From Vibrio litoralis DSM 17657 (GTDB taxonomy: Bacteria > Pseudomonadota > Gammaproteobacteria > Enterobacterales > Vibrionaceae): a DNA stretch of 64,000 nucleotides. The stretch lies in assembly GCF_000426765.1 (NCBI RefSeq), contig NZ_AUFZ01000004.1:27385-91384 (forward strand), read 5' to 3'. How positions within the stretch are numbered: position 1 is the first letter of the stretch; each line of letters opens with the position of its first letter. Shown piece after piece: positions 25,872 to 35,434 of this stretch. The translations under genes were made by a program, and so were the position numbers. The notes below the pieces were generated by a model. That model was not told the origin of the DNA, did no database searches, and was given only the letters and a program-made list of their open reading frames with translations.

Positions 25872-26722
25872 TACTTCATCTCCTGTATAACAAAGCCTGC
25901 ACCCGCTGGATCTCGGATGATTGCCACTGTACCGTTACGTACTTCTTTGGTTGGAGCCATTAAGACATAACCACCGTTGCTTTCCACTTTCTTAACAGTC
26001 GTATTGATGTCGGATACTTTTATGTAGTTAACCCAAGTGGTCGCTACATCGGCATTAGGCTTTTTCACAAACCCAAATGCTGGTTGTTCATTAATGGCTA
26101 AATATGGATAGCTATGGCCTAACAAGGTTTTATTACTTGCTTTAAAGTCGCCCAATTTTTGATAGAAACTTTGGCTTTGGGCAATGTTATCGGTCCAGAT
26201 TTCTTGCCAAATCCAATTTCCTTCTTGTTTAGAAAGAGGAGCTGGATCGCCAGTAAAGGTATTTAAAATCGAGAATACCGCGCCTTGCGGGTCTTGAATA
26301 ACGGCAAGTTCACCGCGACCTTTTAATGTGGTTTTCTTGATTAAGGTTTTACCGCCAGCCTGTTCTGATAGGCTTAATGTGTTATCGACATTATTGGTGG
26401 AGATCACCGGTAGCCAATAATTGGTGCTGCTGTTACTTGGCATTTTCGCCATGCCTGCAATGTTTTGGCCTTGGTAGGTGATTAGGCTGTAGTCATCATT
26501 CACGCTTTCAAAATTCCAGCCAAATACATTGTGGTAGAAAGGTTGAACTTTGTCTGGAGCAGTGGTGGCAAGATCTCGCCAAATGATGGTGCCTACCGCT
26601 TTATTATTGCTATTCGCTAATGCCGGGAGAGTGAGAGAAGGGGATTGACTACATGCAGTAACCAATAAAGCCAGTGAGCAGGTGACTGGCACGGTTAACC
26701 ATTTCATTGAAAAGGGTTTCAT
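25871..26722 (-). CDS. VOC-domain (glyoxalase-like) lipoprotein
   Basis: A 283-residue protein with signal and lipobox LLVTAC, so probably anchored in the cell envelope. Two vicinal-oxygen-chelate repeats follow: GTIIWRDLATTAPDKVQPFYHNVFGW (about 43-68, read in parts) to ILNTF, and WIWQEIWTDNIAQSQSFYQKLG (about 169-190) to FVIQEMK. This resembles the CFP32/YaaE-type tandem VOC proteins. Metal-ligand residues are not obvious. Enzymatic role unknown. It is the first gene of a two-gene unit with the 50-residue lipoprotein. Confidence 0.8.
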   Translation of the reverse strand: MKPFSMKWLTVPVTCSLALLVTACSQSPSLTLPALANSNNKAVGTIIWRDLATTAPDKVQPFYHNVFGWNFESVNDDYSLITYQGQNIAGMAKMPSNSSTNYWLPVISTNNVDNTLSLSEQAGGKTLIKKTTLKGRGELAVIQDPQGAVFSILNTFTGDPAPLSKQEGNWIWQEIWTDNIAQSQSFYQKLGDFKASNKTLLGHSYPYLAINEQPAFGFVKKPNADVATTWVNYIKVSDINTTVKKVESNGGYVLMAPTKEVRNGTVAIIRDPAGAGFVIQEMK

Positions 26723-26876
26723 TACATTATCCTTTAGTTTTCATTTACCTATTAAGATAGCATTGAAGGAGATAAACGATCATATTTTATTTAATGTTCA
26801 ATTGCTCTGCGTTGTTGCGTAAAACAGCGTATACTCGCCGCCAAGCACGTTGCTTCAATATTTTAAGTGGTAAACC

Positions 26877-27209
26877 ATGTCCAAGTTATTCTTTAAAGGC
26901 CGTATTGATACGCGCCAAAATCACGTTATGTCTGGCTATAACGTCAACCGTGAAGTCAAAGCGGGAAGCGCAGAGTCTCCTTTATCGCTAAGCGTTCAAA
27001 CCGAAGCACGTCATGCTGAAGTATTAGAAATCTTAAGTCAGAATAAACTGGTTGCAGAGATCAAGATCGATGCCTCTCAAGATGAAAATATTATTGAGCT
27101 AGAAACGATTTTGAATAAGCCGAAAACCACGACGTTTGAAAAAACGCCAAATCGCAATGATCCTTGCTCATGTGGTAGCGGTAAGAAATACAAAAAATGT
27201 TGTGCTTAA
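26877..27209 (+). CDS. PBPRA1643-type SWIM/SEC-C metal-binding protein
   Basis: A 110-residue cytoplasmic protein. It begins MSKLFFKGRIDTRQNHVMSG and ends with PNRNDPCSCGSGKKYKKCCA, the zinc-binding SEC-C motif (C-x-C-x8-C-C) known from SecA. The N-terminal part is characteristic of a small marine-gammaproteobacterial family. Function is not established; metal binding and SecB- or ribosome-type contacts are suggested by analogy only. Confidence 0.85.
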   Translation: MSKLFFKGRIDTRQNHVMSGYNVNREVKAGSAESPLSLSVQTEARHAEVLEILSQNKLVAEIKIDASQDENIIELETILNKPKTTTFEKTPNRNDPCSCGSGKKYKKCCA

Positions 27210-27405
27210 TATCTCGCTCTTGAGTAATAAAATCCTCGGCTGATAAACACAATTGATAAGAGTAGGTGAGTGCTAACAGTGCTCGCCTATTTTTTATCTG
27301 TAGTCTTTGAGCATGAGTGAGTATTGAAAGATAACCATTCGATAGGCGAAAAAAAGGCGGGCCTATGATACCCGCCAAAAGGTGAGGAAGCGTTAATTGT
27401 GGGGA

Positions 27406-28407
27406 TTAATTCACTGCCTCAATTTTTGTTTGATTGGCCGATTGTACATTTCTACGCCGCTCGGAAAGGACGACGAGCAAACGTTGTAGGCCAATGAAAC
27501 AAAACAGTAAAATACCGATGATAATTTTGGTCCACCAAGAGCTTAAGGTGCCATCAAAGGTGATGTATGTTTGGATCAATCCTTGAATTAATACGCCAAA
27601 CAACGAACCTAAAACAGTACCTACGCCACCCGATAATAGGGTGCCTCCGATAACTACCGCTGCAATACCATCAAGTTCAACACCGACTGCTGCAAGCGGG
27701 TAGCCTGCCGACGTGTAAATGGAAAACACAATACCGGCTAAAGTTGCTAGTAGGCTCGACAGCATATAAATACGGATGTTGGTTTGACGAACCGGAACGC
27801 CCATCAAGGCGGCAGACTGAGCATTACCGCCAATCGCATAGACGTTATTACCAAATCGAGTTCGGTGGGCTAGGTAGATCCCAAAGGCGACAACCGCAAG
27901 CATGATAATGGCAATTAAGCTTAATCGACCGCCCCCCCAAATCTTCCACGATGCTCGGGATAGTTCTCTAAACATTGGATGTACGATGGGAATCGACTGC
28001 TCTGAAATAATAAAACTGGCACCACGTAAAAAGAACATACCCGCCAATGTAATGATGAAAGGTGGGATTTTTAAGGTATCAATAAACCAGCCCATCAGTG
28101 CGCCAAACATGGCACCCATCGCAAGCACAATAGGTATTGCGACGACTGGATTGACTCCCCAGTCACCGACCATTTTAGCGAGCAGTACTCCAGTAAAGGC
28201 AACTACGGCGCCAACCGAAAGGTCGATCCCTCCCGAGAGGATCACGAAGGTCATGCCGACCGCGATAATTCCGAGAAATGCATTATCGGTTAAGATATTG
28301 CAAATTACTCGAGTGGTTAAAAAGGCAGGGTACTCGACTAGGCAAATGATATAGCCTAGGAAAAACACCCCAATAGTGATCATTAAAGGTAAGTGGCGCT
28401 TAATCAT
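27406..28407 (-). CDS. yjfF: Sugar ABC transporter permease YjfF
   Basis: A 333-residue inner-membrane permease of the ribose/galactofuranose class (RbsC-like). MTFVILSGGIDLSVGAVVAFTG and the coupling-region VYAIGGNAQSAALMGV (read in parts) are typical, with about nine to ten spans. It overlaps ytfT by 4 nt and is the last gene of the ytfQRT-yjfF operon, which in E. coli imports galactofuranose. A dedicated sugar here is not proven. Confidence 0.9.
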   Translation of the reverse strand: MIKRHLPLMITIGVFFLGYIICLVEYPAFLTTRVICNILTDNAFLGIIAVGMTFVILSGGIDLSVGAVVAFTGVLLAKMVGDWGVNPVVAIPIVLAMGAMFGALMGWFIDTLKIPPFIITLAGMFFLRGASFIISEQSIPIVHPMFRELSRASWKIWGGGRLSLIAIIMLAVVAFGIYLAHRTRFGNNVYAIGGNAQSAALMGVPVRQTNIRIYMLSSLLATLAGIVFSIYTSAGYPLAAVGVELDGIAAVVIGGTLLSGGVGTVLGSLFGVLIQGLIQTYITFDGTLSSWWTKIIIGILLFCFIGLQRLLVVLSERRRNVQSANQTKIEAVN

Positions 28408-29435
28408 GATTTACCTCTCTTTAATGAATTTAAAACCGTAGAAGATTGCAATACGAGAACGACGAGAACCACTAAAGCCTTCACGATTAAGTTCCATTGC
28501 GGCTGGTAGCCAGAGAGTAATATTCCGGTATTTACGCCTTGGATAATCAGCGCACCAACTAAAGCGAGGAATAAATGAAAGCGGCCGCCCATTAACGCGG
28601 TACCACCAATCACTACCGCTAATATCGCGTCCATTTCCAACCATAAACCCGCATTATTGGCATCGGCTCCTCGAATATCGGCGGCGACAATAATGCCGGC
28701 AATGGCTGCCATTAATCCGCTCAACATGTAAGTGGAAATCACGATAACCGGGGTGTTTACGCCAGCATTTTTGGCGGCACGGATATTAATCCCGACCGAT
28801 TCAATAAATAAGCCGAGCGCAGTTTTTTTGGTAAGCATCCAGATAAACAAAGTACACAGTAGTGTGATAACGACTGGGGTTGGGAAGTAGAGGAAAGAAC
28901 CACTGCCTAACCATGCTAAAGCGTCGTTATTGAAGGTGATGATTTGCCCTTCAGTAATCAGCTGAGCGATACCTCGTCCTGCCACCATCAATATTAAGGT
29001 GGCAACAATCGGCTGAATTTTAAATACAGCGACTAAGAAGCCATTCCATAATCCACAGGCAAGACCTGCTGCCAGCGACGCTAAAATTACCACCGGGATG
29101 GAATATTCTTGAGCGGCTAAGCTGGCCATAGTCGCACCGCTGATCGCCATGACCGCGCCAACCGATAAATCGATCCCGCCAGTGGCGATCACGAGTGTCA
29201 TACCTAGGGTAAGTAGGGCAACTGGAGCACAGCGATTTAAAATATCAATCACACTGCCAAATAAGCGTCCATCTTGGATATGAATTGAGAAGAAACCATC
29301 CGAGACAAGGCTGTTGATCAGCAAAACTAAAATTAAGGCTGCAATTTGTGGTGCGCCTTTAGGCACCTTGAATTTGAACTTTGAAGGTTGTTCTGGTTTT
29401 GGTTTTAGAGAATCTTGAACCGTTTGGGACCTCAT
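28404..29435 (-). CDS. ytfT: Sugar ABC transporter permease YtfT
   Basis: A 343-residue RbsC-like permease, partner of YjfF. LGMTLVIATGGIDLSVGAVMAISG and VGINIRAAKNAGVN are the conserved substrate-pore and EAA-like loops. It overlaps both neighbours by 4 nt, indicating coupled translation. The N-terminal 25 residues are polar, then the first span begins. Confidence 0.9.
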   Translation of the reverse strand: MRSQTVQDSLKPKPEQPSKFKFKVPKGAPQIAALILVLLINSLVSDGFFSIHIQDGRLFGSVIDILNRCAPVALLTLGMTLVIATGGIDLSVGAVMAISGATMASLAAQEYSIPVVILASLAAGLACGLWNGFLVAVFKIQPIVATLILMVAGRGIAQLITEGQIITFNNDALAWLGSGSFLYFPTPVVITLLCTLFIWMLTKKTALGLFIESVGINIRAAKNAGVNTPVIVISTYMLSGLMAAIAGIIVAADIRGADANNAGLWLEMDAILAVVIGGTALMGGRFHLFLALVGALIIQGVNTGILLSGYQPQWNLIVKALVVLVVLVLQSSTVLNSLKRGKS

Positions 29436-30964
29436 GCTGCACCTCCTTGGGCAATAGCTTGCATGATTGCAGGAACCGTTAATGTTTCGGTTGGAATTTC
29501 TGATACTTGTTTTTTATCTCTCAGCACAATCACTCGGTCTGCATAACCGACCAGTTCTTCAAGCTCGGAAGAGATAACTAACAAGGCGAGCCCATCTGCG
29601 CACAATGACTCAATTAAACGAATGATTTCAGCATGTGCACCAACATCAATCCCGCGGGTCGGCTCATCTAAAATCAAGAATTTCGGTTTGGTTAATAACC
29701 AACGAGCAAGTAGAACTTTTTGTTGATTACCGCCAGACAGAAATTCTATCGGTTGTTCCATATTTGGGGTTTTAATACCTAGCTGCTCAATAAAGCGTAT
29801 GGCGATGGTTTCTTGTTCTTTCTGCGAAATAGGTTTGAACCAACCACGTTGTGCTTGCAGCGCGAGGATAATATTTTCTCTCACCGAGGCTGCGCCAATA
29901 ATGCCGTCGGTTTTTCTATCTTCAGGACAAAAGCCTAAACCTGAGCGAGAAGCTTTTCTGGCGGAATGAATGGTGAGTTTTTCGCCTTTGAAAGTACATT
30001 GGCCACTGTCATTGGGTTGAATACCAAAAATGACTTCTGCGGTTTCGGTTCGGCCCGAGCCGAGTAAACCTGCCAGTCCAACGATTTCTCCGGGATACAC
30101 ATCAAGATCAAAAGGATGAATGGTGCCTTTCTTGCCGTAATTTTTAAGCTGGATAGTAGGCGTATCACTTAAGCGGGTTTTACCAGCACGTTTCAGCGCG
30201 TTATCAGCAAGATCTTTACCTAGCATCATTTTGATTAATTCAATACGTGGTAGATCTTTGGTGACTCGTGTCCCTATAAACTGCCCATTACGCAAAACGG
30301 TAATGCGGTCAGAAATGTCATAGACTTGCTCAAGAAAGTGAGTAATGAAAATTAAGCTAATCCCTTGTTGCTTTAAGTCATTCATGATGCGAAATAGCAT
30401 CTTTACTTCATTGTTATCTAGGCTAGCGGTGGGCTCATCTAATATTAATATTTTGGCGGATAAAGAAACCGCTCGCGCAATCGCGATGACTTGCTGAATC
30501 GCAACCGAAAAATGGTTAAGAGGCTGGGTGACATCAATATTCAGACCATAGTGTTTTACCAATTCTTTGGATTTTTCAGTCATGGCCTTACGATCAATAA
30601 ATCCCCATTTCTTAGGCTCATGGCCGATAAATAAATTATCCACCACTGACATGTTCGGCAATAAGTTGACTTCTTGATAAACCGTACCTATGCCGAGTTG
30701 TTGGGCATGTGAAGTATCGGTTGGATTAATTGCTTGGTTTTCTAATAATACTTCACCGCTGTCTTTTTGATATACACCAGTGAGCACTTTAATTAAGGTG
30801 GATTTTCCCGCACCATTTTCACCCAATAAGGCCATGATTTCGCCATGTTGTAGCTCAAAATCGACATTATCGAGCGCGCGAACTCCAGGGAAAGATTTAG
30901 ATATTCCTTTGGTTTGCAGTAAAGGTGTGGCTGAGCGTCCTTGCTCAGATTGAATTTGTGACAT
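29432..30964 (-). CDS. ytfR: Sugar ABC transporter ATP-binding protein YtfR
   Basis: A 510-residue protein with two fused nucleotide-binding domains, as in RbsA/MglA. In the first, Walker A is GENGAGKST near 47, with ILDEPTASLDN. The second starts near 255, has a degenerate P-loop (GLLGSGRTE), and signature FLSGGNQQKVLLARWL then LDEPTRGIDVGA. It energises YtfT/YjfF. First cytoplasmic component after the binding-protein gene, 220 bp downstream. Confidence 0.92.
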   Translation of the reverse strand: MSQIQSEQGRSATPLLQTKGISKSFPGVRALDNVDFELQHGEIMALLGENGAGKSTLIKVLTGVYQKDSGEVLLENQAINPTDTSHAQQLGIGTVYQEVNLLPNMSVVDNLFIGHEPKKWGFIDRKAMTEKSKELVKHYGLNIDVTQPLNHFSVAIQQVIAIARAVSLSAKILILDEPTASLDNNEVKMLFRIMNDLKQQGISLIFITHFLEQVYDISDRITVLRNGQFIGTRVTKDLPRIELIKMMLGKDLADNALKRAGKTRLSDTPTIQLKNYGKKGTIHPFDLDVYPGEIVGLAGLLGSGRTETAEVIFGIQPNDSGQCTFKGEKLTIHSARKASRSGLGFCPEDRKTDGIIGAASVRENIILALQAQRGWFKPISQKEQETIAIRFIEQLGIKTPNMEQPIEFLSGGNQQKVLLARWLLTKPKFLILDEPTRGIDVGAHAEIIRLIESLCADGLALLVISSELEELVGYADRVIVLRDKKQVSEIPTETLTVPAIMQAIAQGGAA

Positions 30965-31184
30965 AGTGACTCCGTTAATGCTCTTGTAATACCAATTTCA
31001 ACAAGTAACTGATCGCTTAGCTTGCTAAAAACGCGAGCATGATTTTTCCTTCAACGGGCTAGCTCTAGATATAGGTGAGCATGAAAAGGCAGTGATTATC
31101 GGTCGCTGTTTTTATTAGCGGCTTACCATCGCCTTACATGCTCACAGATTTCAAGTGGCGTGAATTACACGCATTGATTATCGA

Positions 31185-32144
31185 TTAATATCCCATGTCT
31201 TTTTTCAGAGCGAGTTGCTCTTTAGCGCTACCTGGTTCAAATAGCGTCGTTTCGGTTTTGATGTGTTTTGGCGGCACAGTGCCGTCTTCTTTGTATTTGA
31301 TTAGCGCATCATAAGCAGGGCCAGCCATATTTGGCGTAAGCTCTACTGTTGCATTCGCATCACCAGCCATCATGGCTTTAAAGATATCTGGCACACCATC
31401 AATAGAGACGATGTAAATATCGCTACCCGGTTTTAGCCCGGCTTCTTTAATTGATTGAATAGCACCGATCGCCATATCATCGTTGTGAGCAAATACCGCA
31501 CAAATATTCTTACCGTTATCTTCGGCTTTAATGAAGCTCTCCATGACTTCTTTACCTTTACTACGGGTAAATTCGCCAGATTGAGTACGGATAATTTTTA
31601 GATTGTCGGCAGAAGCGATGGCGTCTTGGAAGCCTTTTTTACGGTCGATAGCCACACTAGCGCCTACCGTACCTTGCAGCTCAACTACGTTACATGACTT
31701 ATCGCCGACTTTGTCGATCAGCCACTTACCAGCTAATTCACCTTCCAGCACGTTGTCCGCCATTACTGCGGTCATATAAAGTGAATCATCTTGCACATCG
31801 ATGCCACGGTCGAGTAGGAAGACCGGAATATCGTAATCCTTGGCTTCTTCTAGCACAGGGCCCCAGCCAGTTTGTACCACTGGCGCGATAAAGATGGCAT
31901 CAACCCCTTGGGCAATGAAAGAGCGAACCGCTTTAATTTGGTTTTCTTGTTTTTGCTGCGCATCGGAAATTTTTAATGTGATGCCGCGCTTTTCAGCTTC
32001 TGTTTTAGCTACGCTGGTTTCCGCTGCTCGCCAACCAGACTCCGATCCTATTTGAGAAAAGCCTACAGTGAGGTCTTGAGCAAAAACAGAAGGAGATAGT
32101 AGGGCGGCGCTGACCATGGCAGTTAAGGTTAATTTTTTGAGCAT
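31185..32144 (-). CDS. ytfQ: Periplasmic sugar-binding protein YtfQ
   Basis: I start at ATG 32144 (319 residues) because AAGGAAAAT precedes it and a signal peptide, LKKLTLTAMVSAALLSPSVFA, follows; the open frame runs 43 codons further upstream without support. The mature protein begins QDLTVGFSQIGSESGW, typical of YtfQ, a ribose-type periplasmic binding protein (Peripla_BP_4). VFAHNDDMAIGAIQSIKEAGLKPG is the conserved hinge region. Binds galactofuranose in E. coli. A large leader hairpin precedes it, and a 220-bp gap separates it from ytfR, so its expression is probably higher than the permeases. Confidence 0.9.
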   Translation of the reverse strand: MLKKLTLTAMVSAALLSPSVFAQDLTVGFSQIGSESGWRAAETSVAKTEAEKRGITLKISDAQQKQENQIKAVRSFIAQGVDAIFIAPVVQTGWGPVLEEAKDYDIPVFLLDRGIDVQDDSLYMTAVMADNVLEGELAGKWLIDKVGDKSCNVVELQGTVGASVAIDRKKGFQDAIASADNLKIIRTQSGEFTRSKGKEVMESFIKAEDNGKNICAVFAHNDDMAIGAIQSIKEAGLKPGSDIYIVSIDGVPDIFKAMMAGDANATVELTPNMAGPAYDALIKYKEDGTVPPKHIKTETTLFEPGSAKEQLALKKDMGY

Positions 32145-32212
32145 AATATTTTCCTTTTTATTATTGATACGCGAGATGGATAAACGTCCTTTCATCTCTA
32201 TGCTTTGAATTC

Positions 32213-32302
32213 GATGGGTTGAAAATTTAGCGGCGGCATTTTGAACCATGCGAATCAGACATGGTTGGTACAAACTGCCAGCCGGCTAAATTTCAACCCA
32301 AC
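32213..32302 (-). other. Large leader hairpin of ytfQ
   Basis: GGGTTGAAAATTTAGC (32216-32231) pairs with GCTAAATTTCAACCC (32285-32299) with a one-base bulge. Inside, CCATG/CATGG forms a second stem. Outer bases TAAACGT and ACGTTTA near 32181 and 32314 could extend it. It lies about 70-160 nt before the ytfQ start. Confidence 0.5.
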
Positions 32303-32533
32303 GATTCATGCATACGTTTATTAAGGTAGTAGAGGAAAATAGAAATGAACGGAGGTAGGCTCACAGAACCCCTTTTATAGCTATTCTATCCATAAACTTA
32401 GCGGTGGAATCCATGAGGTTGATTTTACGAATTAATGAATTAAAACAAAGGACTATATTAGACTTTAGTCTTAATGTGTTGCTTGGGTATGGATTTTTTA
32501 ATAGCGGTGAATGGAGATTTCTGCGGTGATAAA
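32303..32533. other. Upstream region of ytfQ, no gene seen
   Basis: Presumed ytfQ promoter region. AT-rich, with a symmetric AATTAATGAATTAA near 32432; no regulator site that I can name. Confidence 0.4.
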
Positions 32534-32565
32534 AAAGCCTAAACAGACGGTTCTATTTAGGCTTT
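32534..32565 (-). terminator. purC terminator
   Basis: AAAGCCTAAA / TTTAGGCTTT with a 12-nt loop. On the minus strand the right arm runs into TTTTTT, 36 bp after the purC stop. Confidence 0.8.
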
Positions 32566-32600
32566 ATTAAAACTTTATTAAAACAATGATACGCTCGAAA

Positions 32601-33704
32601 TTATACGATTAAATCGTAATCACGTTTTAAGATATCAATGATTTCTTGTTTTGGATTGTCACTTAACTCGATTTTCTTACCAGTAATTTTTTCTGCAATG
32701 CCTAGGTAAGTCTGAGAGATCTTCATGATTTCTTCTTGTGGTAGAGCATTATTCTCAGCAAGTGCGAAGCGCTCATCCATGCGATTTTTGTTTAATAGAA
32801 TATCTGGATCTGGGAAGTAGTTTAATAAGAATTGGCGGAAACCTTCTTTTGAGTTTTCAACAATACGGCCCGCTTGGTATTCATTTTTATCCCAAATACG
32901 TGATGAATCAGGTGTGCCCACTTCATCCATATAAATCAGTTTTTCATTTCCTGCTGCATCATTCACGTAGCCAAATTCAAACTTAGTATCGACGAAGATC
33001 TGGTCCACTTTATCTAATGCATCACTGATCACTTTAAAGCCTTCTTTGAGTAGCTTTTCATAGTGAGCGATATCTTCTTGTTTAGAGAAGTTAAATGCAG
33101 AGAAATTTGCTTCGATATCTTGACGAGCAATATTGACATCATCTGCTTCTGGTACGTTTGGAATACCTTTCAAAATGCCTTTGGTTGATGGTGTCATCAG
33201 TAATTCAGGGAGAACTTTATCTTTCTCTAAACCTTCTGGTAGTGCGATACCACAGAAGTCACGTTCGCCTTTTTCATAAGCACGCCACATTGAACCTGTG
33301 ATGTATTGACGGCAAATGGCTTCAATCATAACTGGTTTGGCTTTTTGAACGATCCAAATAAATGGGTGGGGAATGTCTAGGATGTGGCTATCTGCGAGGT
33401 GGTTATCTTTAAACAGTTGGAACCAATGGTTGGAAATAGCATTCAGTGCAGCGCCTTTGCCTGGCACACCTTTTAATCCACCTTCGCCATGCCAAATGCA
33501 GTCGAATGCAGAGATGCGGTCACTGATTACCATGATGGCTAAAGGAGCGTCTTCGGTTACATTGTAACCTTTTTCTTTAATTAGGCGACGGCTGTCAGCT
33601 TCGGTTAACCAATATACTGAACGAACTTTACCACTGTGTACGGGTTTATCGGTACGGATGGGAAGGTCATCATTCACGGCAAGAACTTGATTAGCAATGC
33701 TCAT
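32601..33704 (-). CDS. purC: SAICAR synthase (phosphoribosylaminoimidazole-succinocarboxamide synthase)
   Basis: A 367-residue Vibrio-type PurC, catalysing ATP-dependent joining of CAIR and aspartate in purine synthesis. I start at ATG 33704 ([20 protein letters not shown]), where TAGGAAA gives proper RBS spacing; the upstream frame runs through tandem repeats. [29 protein letters not shown] and [13 protein letters not shown] are signature segments. The longer form (367 against about 240 residues in E. coli) is usual in vibrios. A PurR operator lies about 160 bp upstream. Confidence 0.93.
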   Translation of the reverse strand: MSIANQVLAVNDDLPIRTDKPVHSGKVRSVYWLTEADSRRLIKEKGYNVTEDAPLAIMVISDRISAFDCIWHGEGGLKGVPGKGAALNAISNHWFQLFKDNHLADSHILDIPHPFIWIVQKAKPVMIEAICRQYITGSMWRAYEKGERDFCGIALPEGLEKDKVLPELLMTPSTKGILKGIPNVPEADDVNIARQDIEANFSAFNFSKQEDIAHYEKLLKEGFKVISDALDKVDQIFVDTKFEFGYVNDAAGNEKLIYMDEVGTPDSSRIWDKNEYQAGRIVENSKEGFRQFLLNYFPDPDILLNKNRMDERFALAENNALPQEEIMKISQTYLGIAEKITGKKIELSDNPKQEIIDILKRDYDLIV

Positions 33705-33739
33705 TTCCATTTTCCTACTAGGCTTAAAAACTGGGTATG

Positions 33740-33799
33740 TTAAGAACAGGTATCTTAAGAACAAATATCTTAAGAACAAATATCTTAAGAACTAAGTAT
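33740..33799. repeat. Four tandem 15-bp repeats in the purC leader
   Basis: Unit TTAAGAACAAATATC; copies at 33740-33754, 33755-33769, 33770-33784 and 33785-33799. The two inner copies are identical and the outer ones differ at two or three positions. Confidence 0.9.
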
Positions 33800-33861
33800 G
33801 AATGCCTCTCACACCTGAAAGTCGCATAATAACAGAACTCACCTAATTCCATCCAGAGAAA

Positions 33862-33877
33862 AAGCAAACGTTTGCAT
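33862..33877 (-). promoter_or_regulatory. PurR operator of purC
   Basis: AAGCAAACGTTTGCAT is a perfect GCAAACGTTTGC palindrome core, matching the PurR consensus. It sits upstream of purC and predicts repression when purines are plentiful. Confidence 0.85.
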
Positions 33878-33962
33878 TAAAATGTTTTTACGTAAATGAA
33901 AGCTTATTGTGTCATCAAAATTTTCTATCTCTATCTCTATCCCGAATCATTTGGGGGATAAA

Positions 33963-34370
33963 TTAATGTAGATGACGAGTTAGCGTTAGTTGAATTGCAC
34001 TATCCATAAAGAAGATCTCACAGCCACTTTGACGGGCTTGGCTTTTTAGAGCTTCTTTATCTTGAATTGAAAAATTGTCACTCGCCACAATCGCACTGGC
34101 ATTTTTCGCATTAAGTGCTTTGAGAATGATGTCTTTTTCTGTCATCGAATTGGACTCTTTAATTTTAATCACTTTATGGGTTTCAATCCCAAAGCTTTGT
34201 AGTTCTTGATTGGTTGGTAGGGTGGCACCGGCAGTAAACAGTAACCAGTTTGGTTTTTTAGAAAGCATTGATAGACGAGAAAACAGCGAACTATTTTCTG
34301 AAAAAATATCGTCGTTATGTGCAAAAGATGTGAACGCTTGATGAGGTAAAACGGCATTGTGATTCAACAT
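33963..34370 (-). CDS. sulA: SOS cell-division inhibitor SulA-like
   Basis: A 135-residue cytoplasmic protein. PNWLLFTAGATLPTNQELQSFGI, then VIKIKESNSMTEKDIILKALNAKNASAIVAS (read in parts), match the SulA/RecA-like fold order: a WxLx strand, 'leading residue' turn, helix, and the VVIG/IVAS strand. SulA blocks FtsZ polymerisation during DNA damage. A near-perfect LexA box lies 22 bp upstream of the start, which strongly supports the call despite sequence divergence from E. coli. C-terminal LTRHLH tail may be a Lon-recognition end as in SulA, which is inference. Confidence 0.78.
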   Translation of the reverse strand: MLNHNAVLPHQAFTSFAHNDDIFSENSSLFSRLSMLSKKPNWLLFTAGATLPTNQELQSFGIETHKVIKIKESNSMTEKDIILKALNAKNASAIVASDNFSIQDKEALKSQARQSGCEIFFMDSAIQLTLTRHLH

Positions 34371-34391
34371 AATTAACTGTCCATATATCCA

Positions 34392-34411
34392 TACTGTGTT
34401 TTTATACAGTA
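34392..34411 (-). promoter_or_regulatory. LexA box of sulA
   Basis: TACTGTGTTTTTATACAGTA: CTGT-N8-ACAG with symmetric TA flanks, the gammaproteobacterial LexA operator. Confidence 0.88.
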
Positions 34412-34683
34412 ATTTTTTGTTGGTGAAAGATCAAGCGCTTTATTGACTAATAGCTCATTAAATGTGATTAATGTCACCTTTTATTTGTGGTTTTTTAAAG
34501 CTGGTGTAAAATTAATTGGCTCATAACTAGTTAATAAAAATAAATTTAACCAGTTTTTATGTGAGATCTTTGTGGTCGATTTTTTATTTAGTACTAATTT
34601 TTAGTGGTAGATAATTTTTTCTACCATCAGATAGACCAATGGCTTTAAATGGTGTGAAGTCATAAATTCATAGGAATGAAAAG
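34412..34683. other. aqpZ upstream region
   Basis: No gene. TGGTAGA (34605-34611) / TCTACCA (34620-34626) forms a 7-bp hairpin in the probable aqpZ leader, about 58 nt before its start. Otherwise AT-rich. Confidence 0.4.
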
Positions 34684-35382
34684 ATGAATAAATATTTAGC
34701 AGAATGTTTTGGTACGTTTTGGCTAGTACTTGGTGGGTGTGGTAGTGCAGTATTAGCTGCAGCTTTTCCTGATCTAGGCATCGGCTTTGTGGGTGTTTCA
34801 CTTGCCTTTGGTTTGACTGTTTTAACGATGGCTTTCGCGATTGGTCATATCTCTGGCTGTCACCTAAACCCAGCGGTATCTATTGGTCTATGGGCTGGTG
34901 GCCGTTTTCCTGCAAACCAACTTTTACCTTACATCATTGCTCAAGTAGCGGGTGGTATCATTGCTGGTGGTGTACTTTATGTGATTGCATCAGGCCAAGC
35001 TGGTTTTGATCTTGCGGCAGGTTTTGCATCAAACGGCTACGGTGAGCATTCACCTGGTGGTTTCTCTATGACTTCTGCGCTTGTGACTGAAGTTGTAATG
35101 ACAATGATGTTCTTGATCGTTATTCTTGGTGCAACTGATAAGCGTGCTCCTGCAGGTTTTGCTCCAATCGCGATTGGTCTATGTTTAACGCTGATTCACT
35201 TAATCTCTATCCCTGTAACGAACACGTCTGTAAACCCTGCACGTAGTACGGCAGTTGCGGTTTACGTTGGTGATTGGGCGACGTCTCAACTTTGGTTGTT
35301 CTGGGCTGCACCAATTGCTGGTGCGATTCTAGGTGCTATTGCATACCGTTTCATCGGTTGTGAAAAAGCAGAAAACGCATAA
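34684..35382 (+). CDS. aqpZ: Aquaporin Z
   Basis: A 232-residue water channel in the inner membrane. The two NPA motifs are at 62-64 (HLNPAVS) and 184-186 (SVNPARS), with the selectivity-filter Arg at 187. Six spans are visible. It starts [26 protein letters not shown] as in E. coli AqpZ. It would give rapid osmotic water movement, relevant in a marine organism. Monocistronic, with its own terminator. Confidence 0.95.
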   Translation: MNKYLAECFGTFWLVLGGCGSAVLAAAFPDLGIGFVGVSLAFGLTVLTMAFAIGHISGCHLNPAVSIGLWAGGRFPANQLLPYIIAQVAGGIIAGGVLYVIASGQAGFDLAAGFASNGYGEHSPGGFSMTSALVTEVVMTMMFLIVILGATDKRAPAGFAPIAIGLCLTLIHLISIPVTNTSVNPARSTAVAVYVGDWATSQLWLFWAAPIAGAILGAIAYRFIGCEKAENA

Positions 35383-35434
35383 TTAATGTAAAAGAGGTGT
35401 CTTAATAAAAGGCATCGCTTACACAGATGGATCT

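Noticed and set aside
33740..33799. 15-bp tandem repeats as a CRISPR array or part of purC protein
   Set aside because: No spacers, so not CRISPR. The encoded [10 protein letters not shown] is an artefact of the 15-bp unit; the conserved PurC N-terminus with an RBS starts at 33704.
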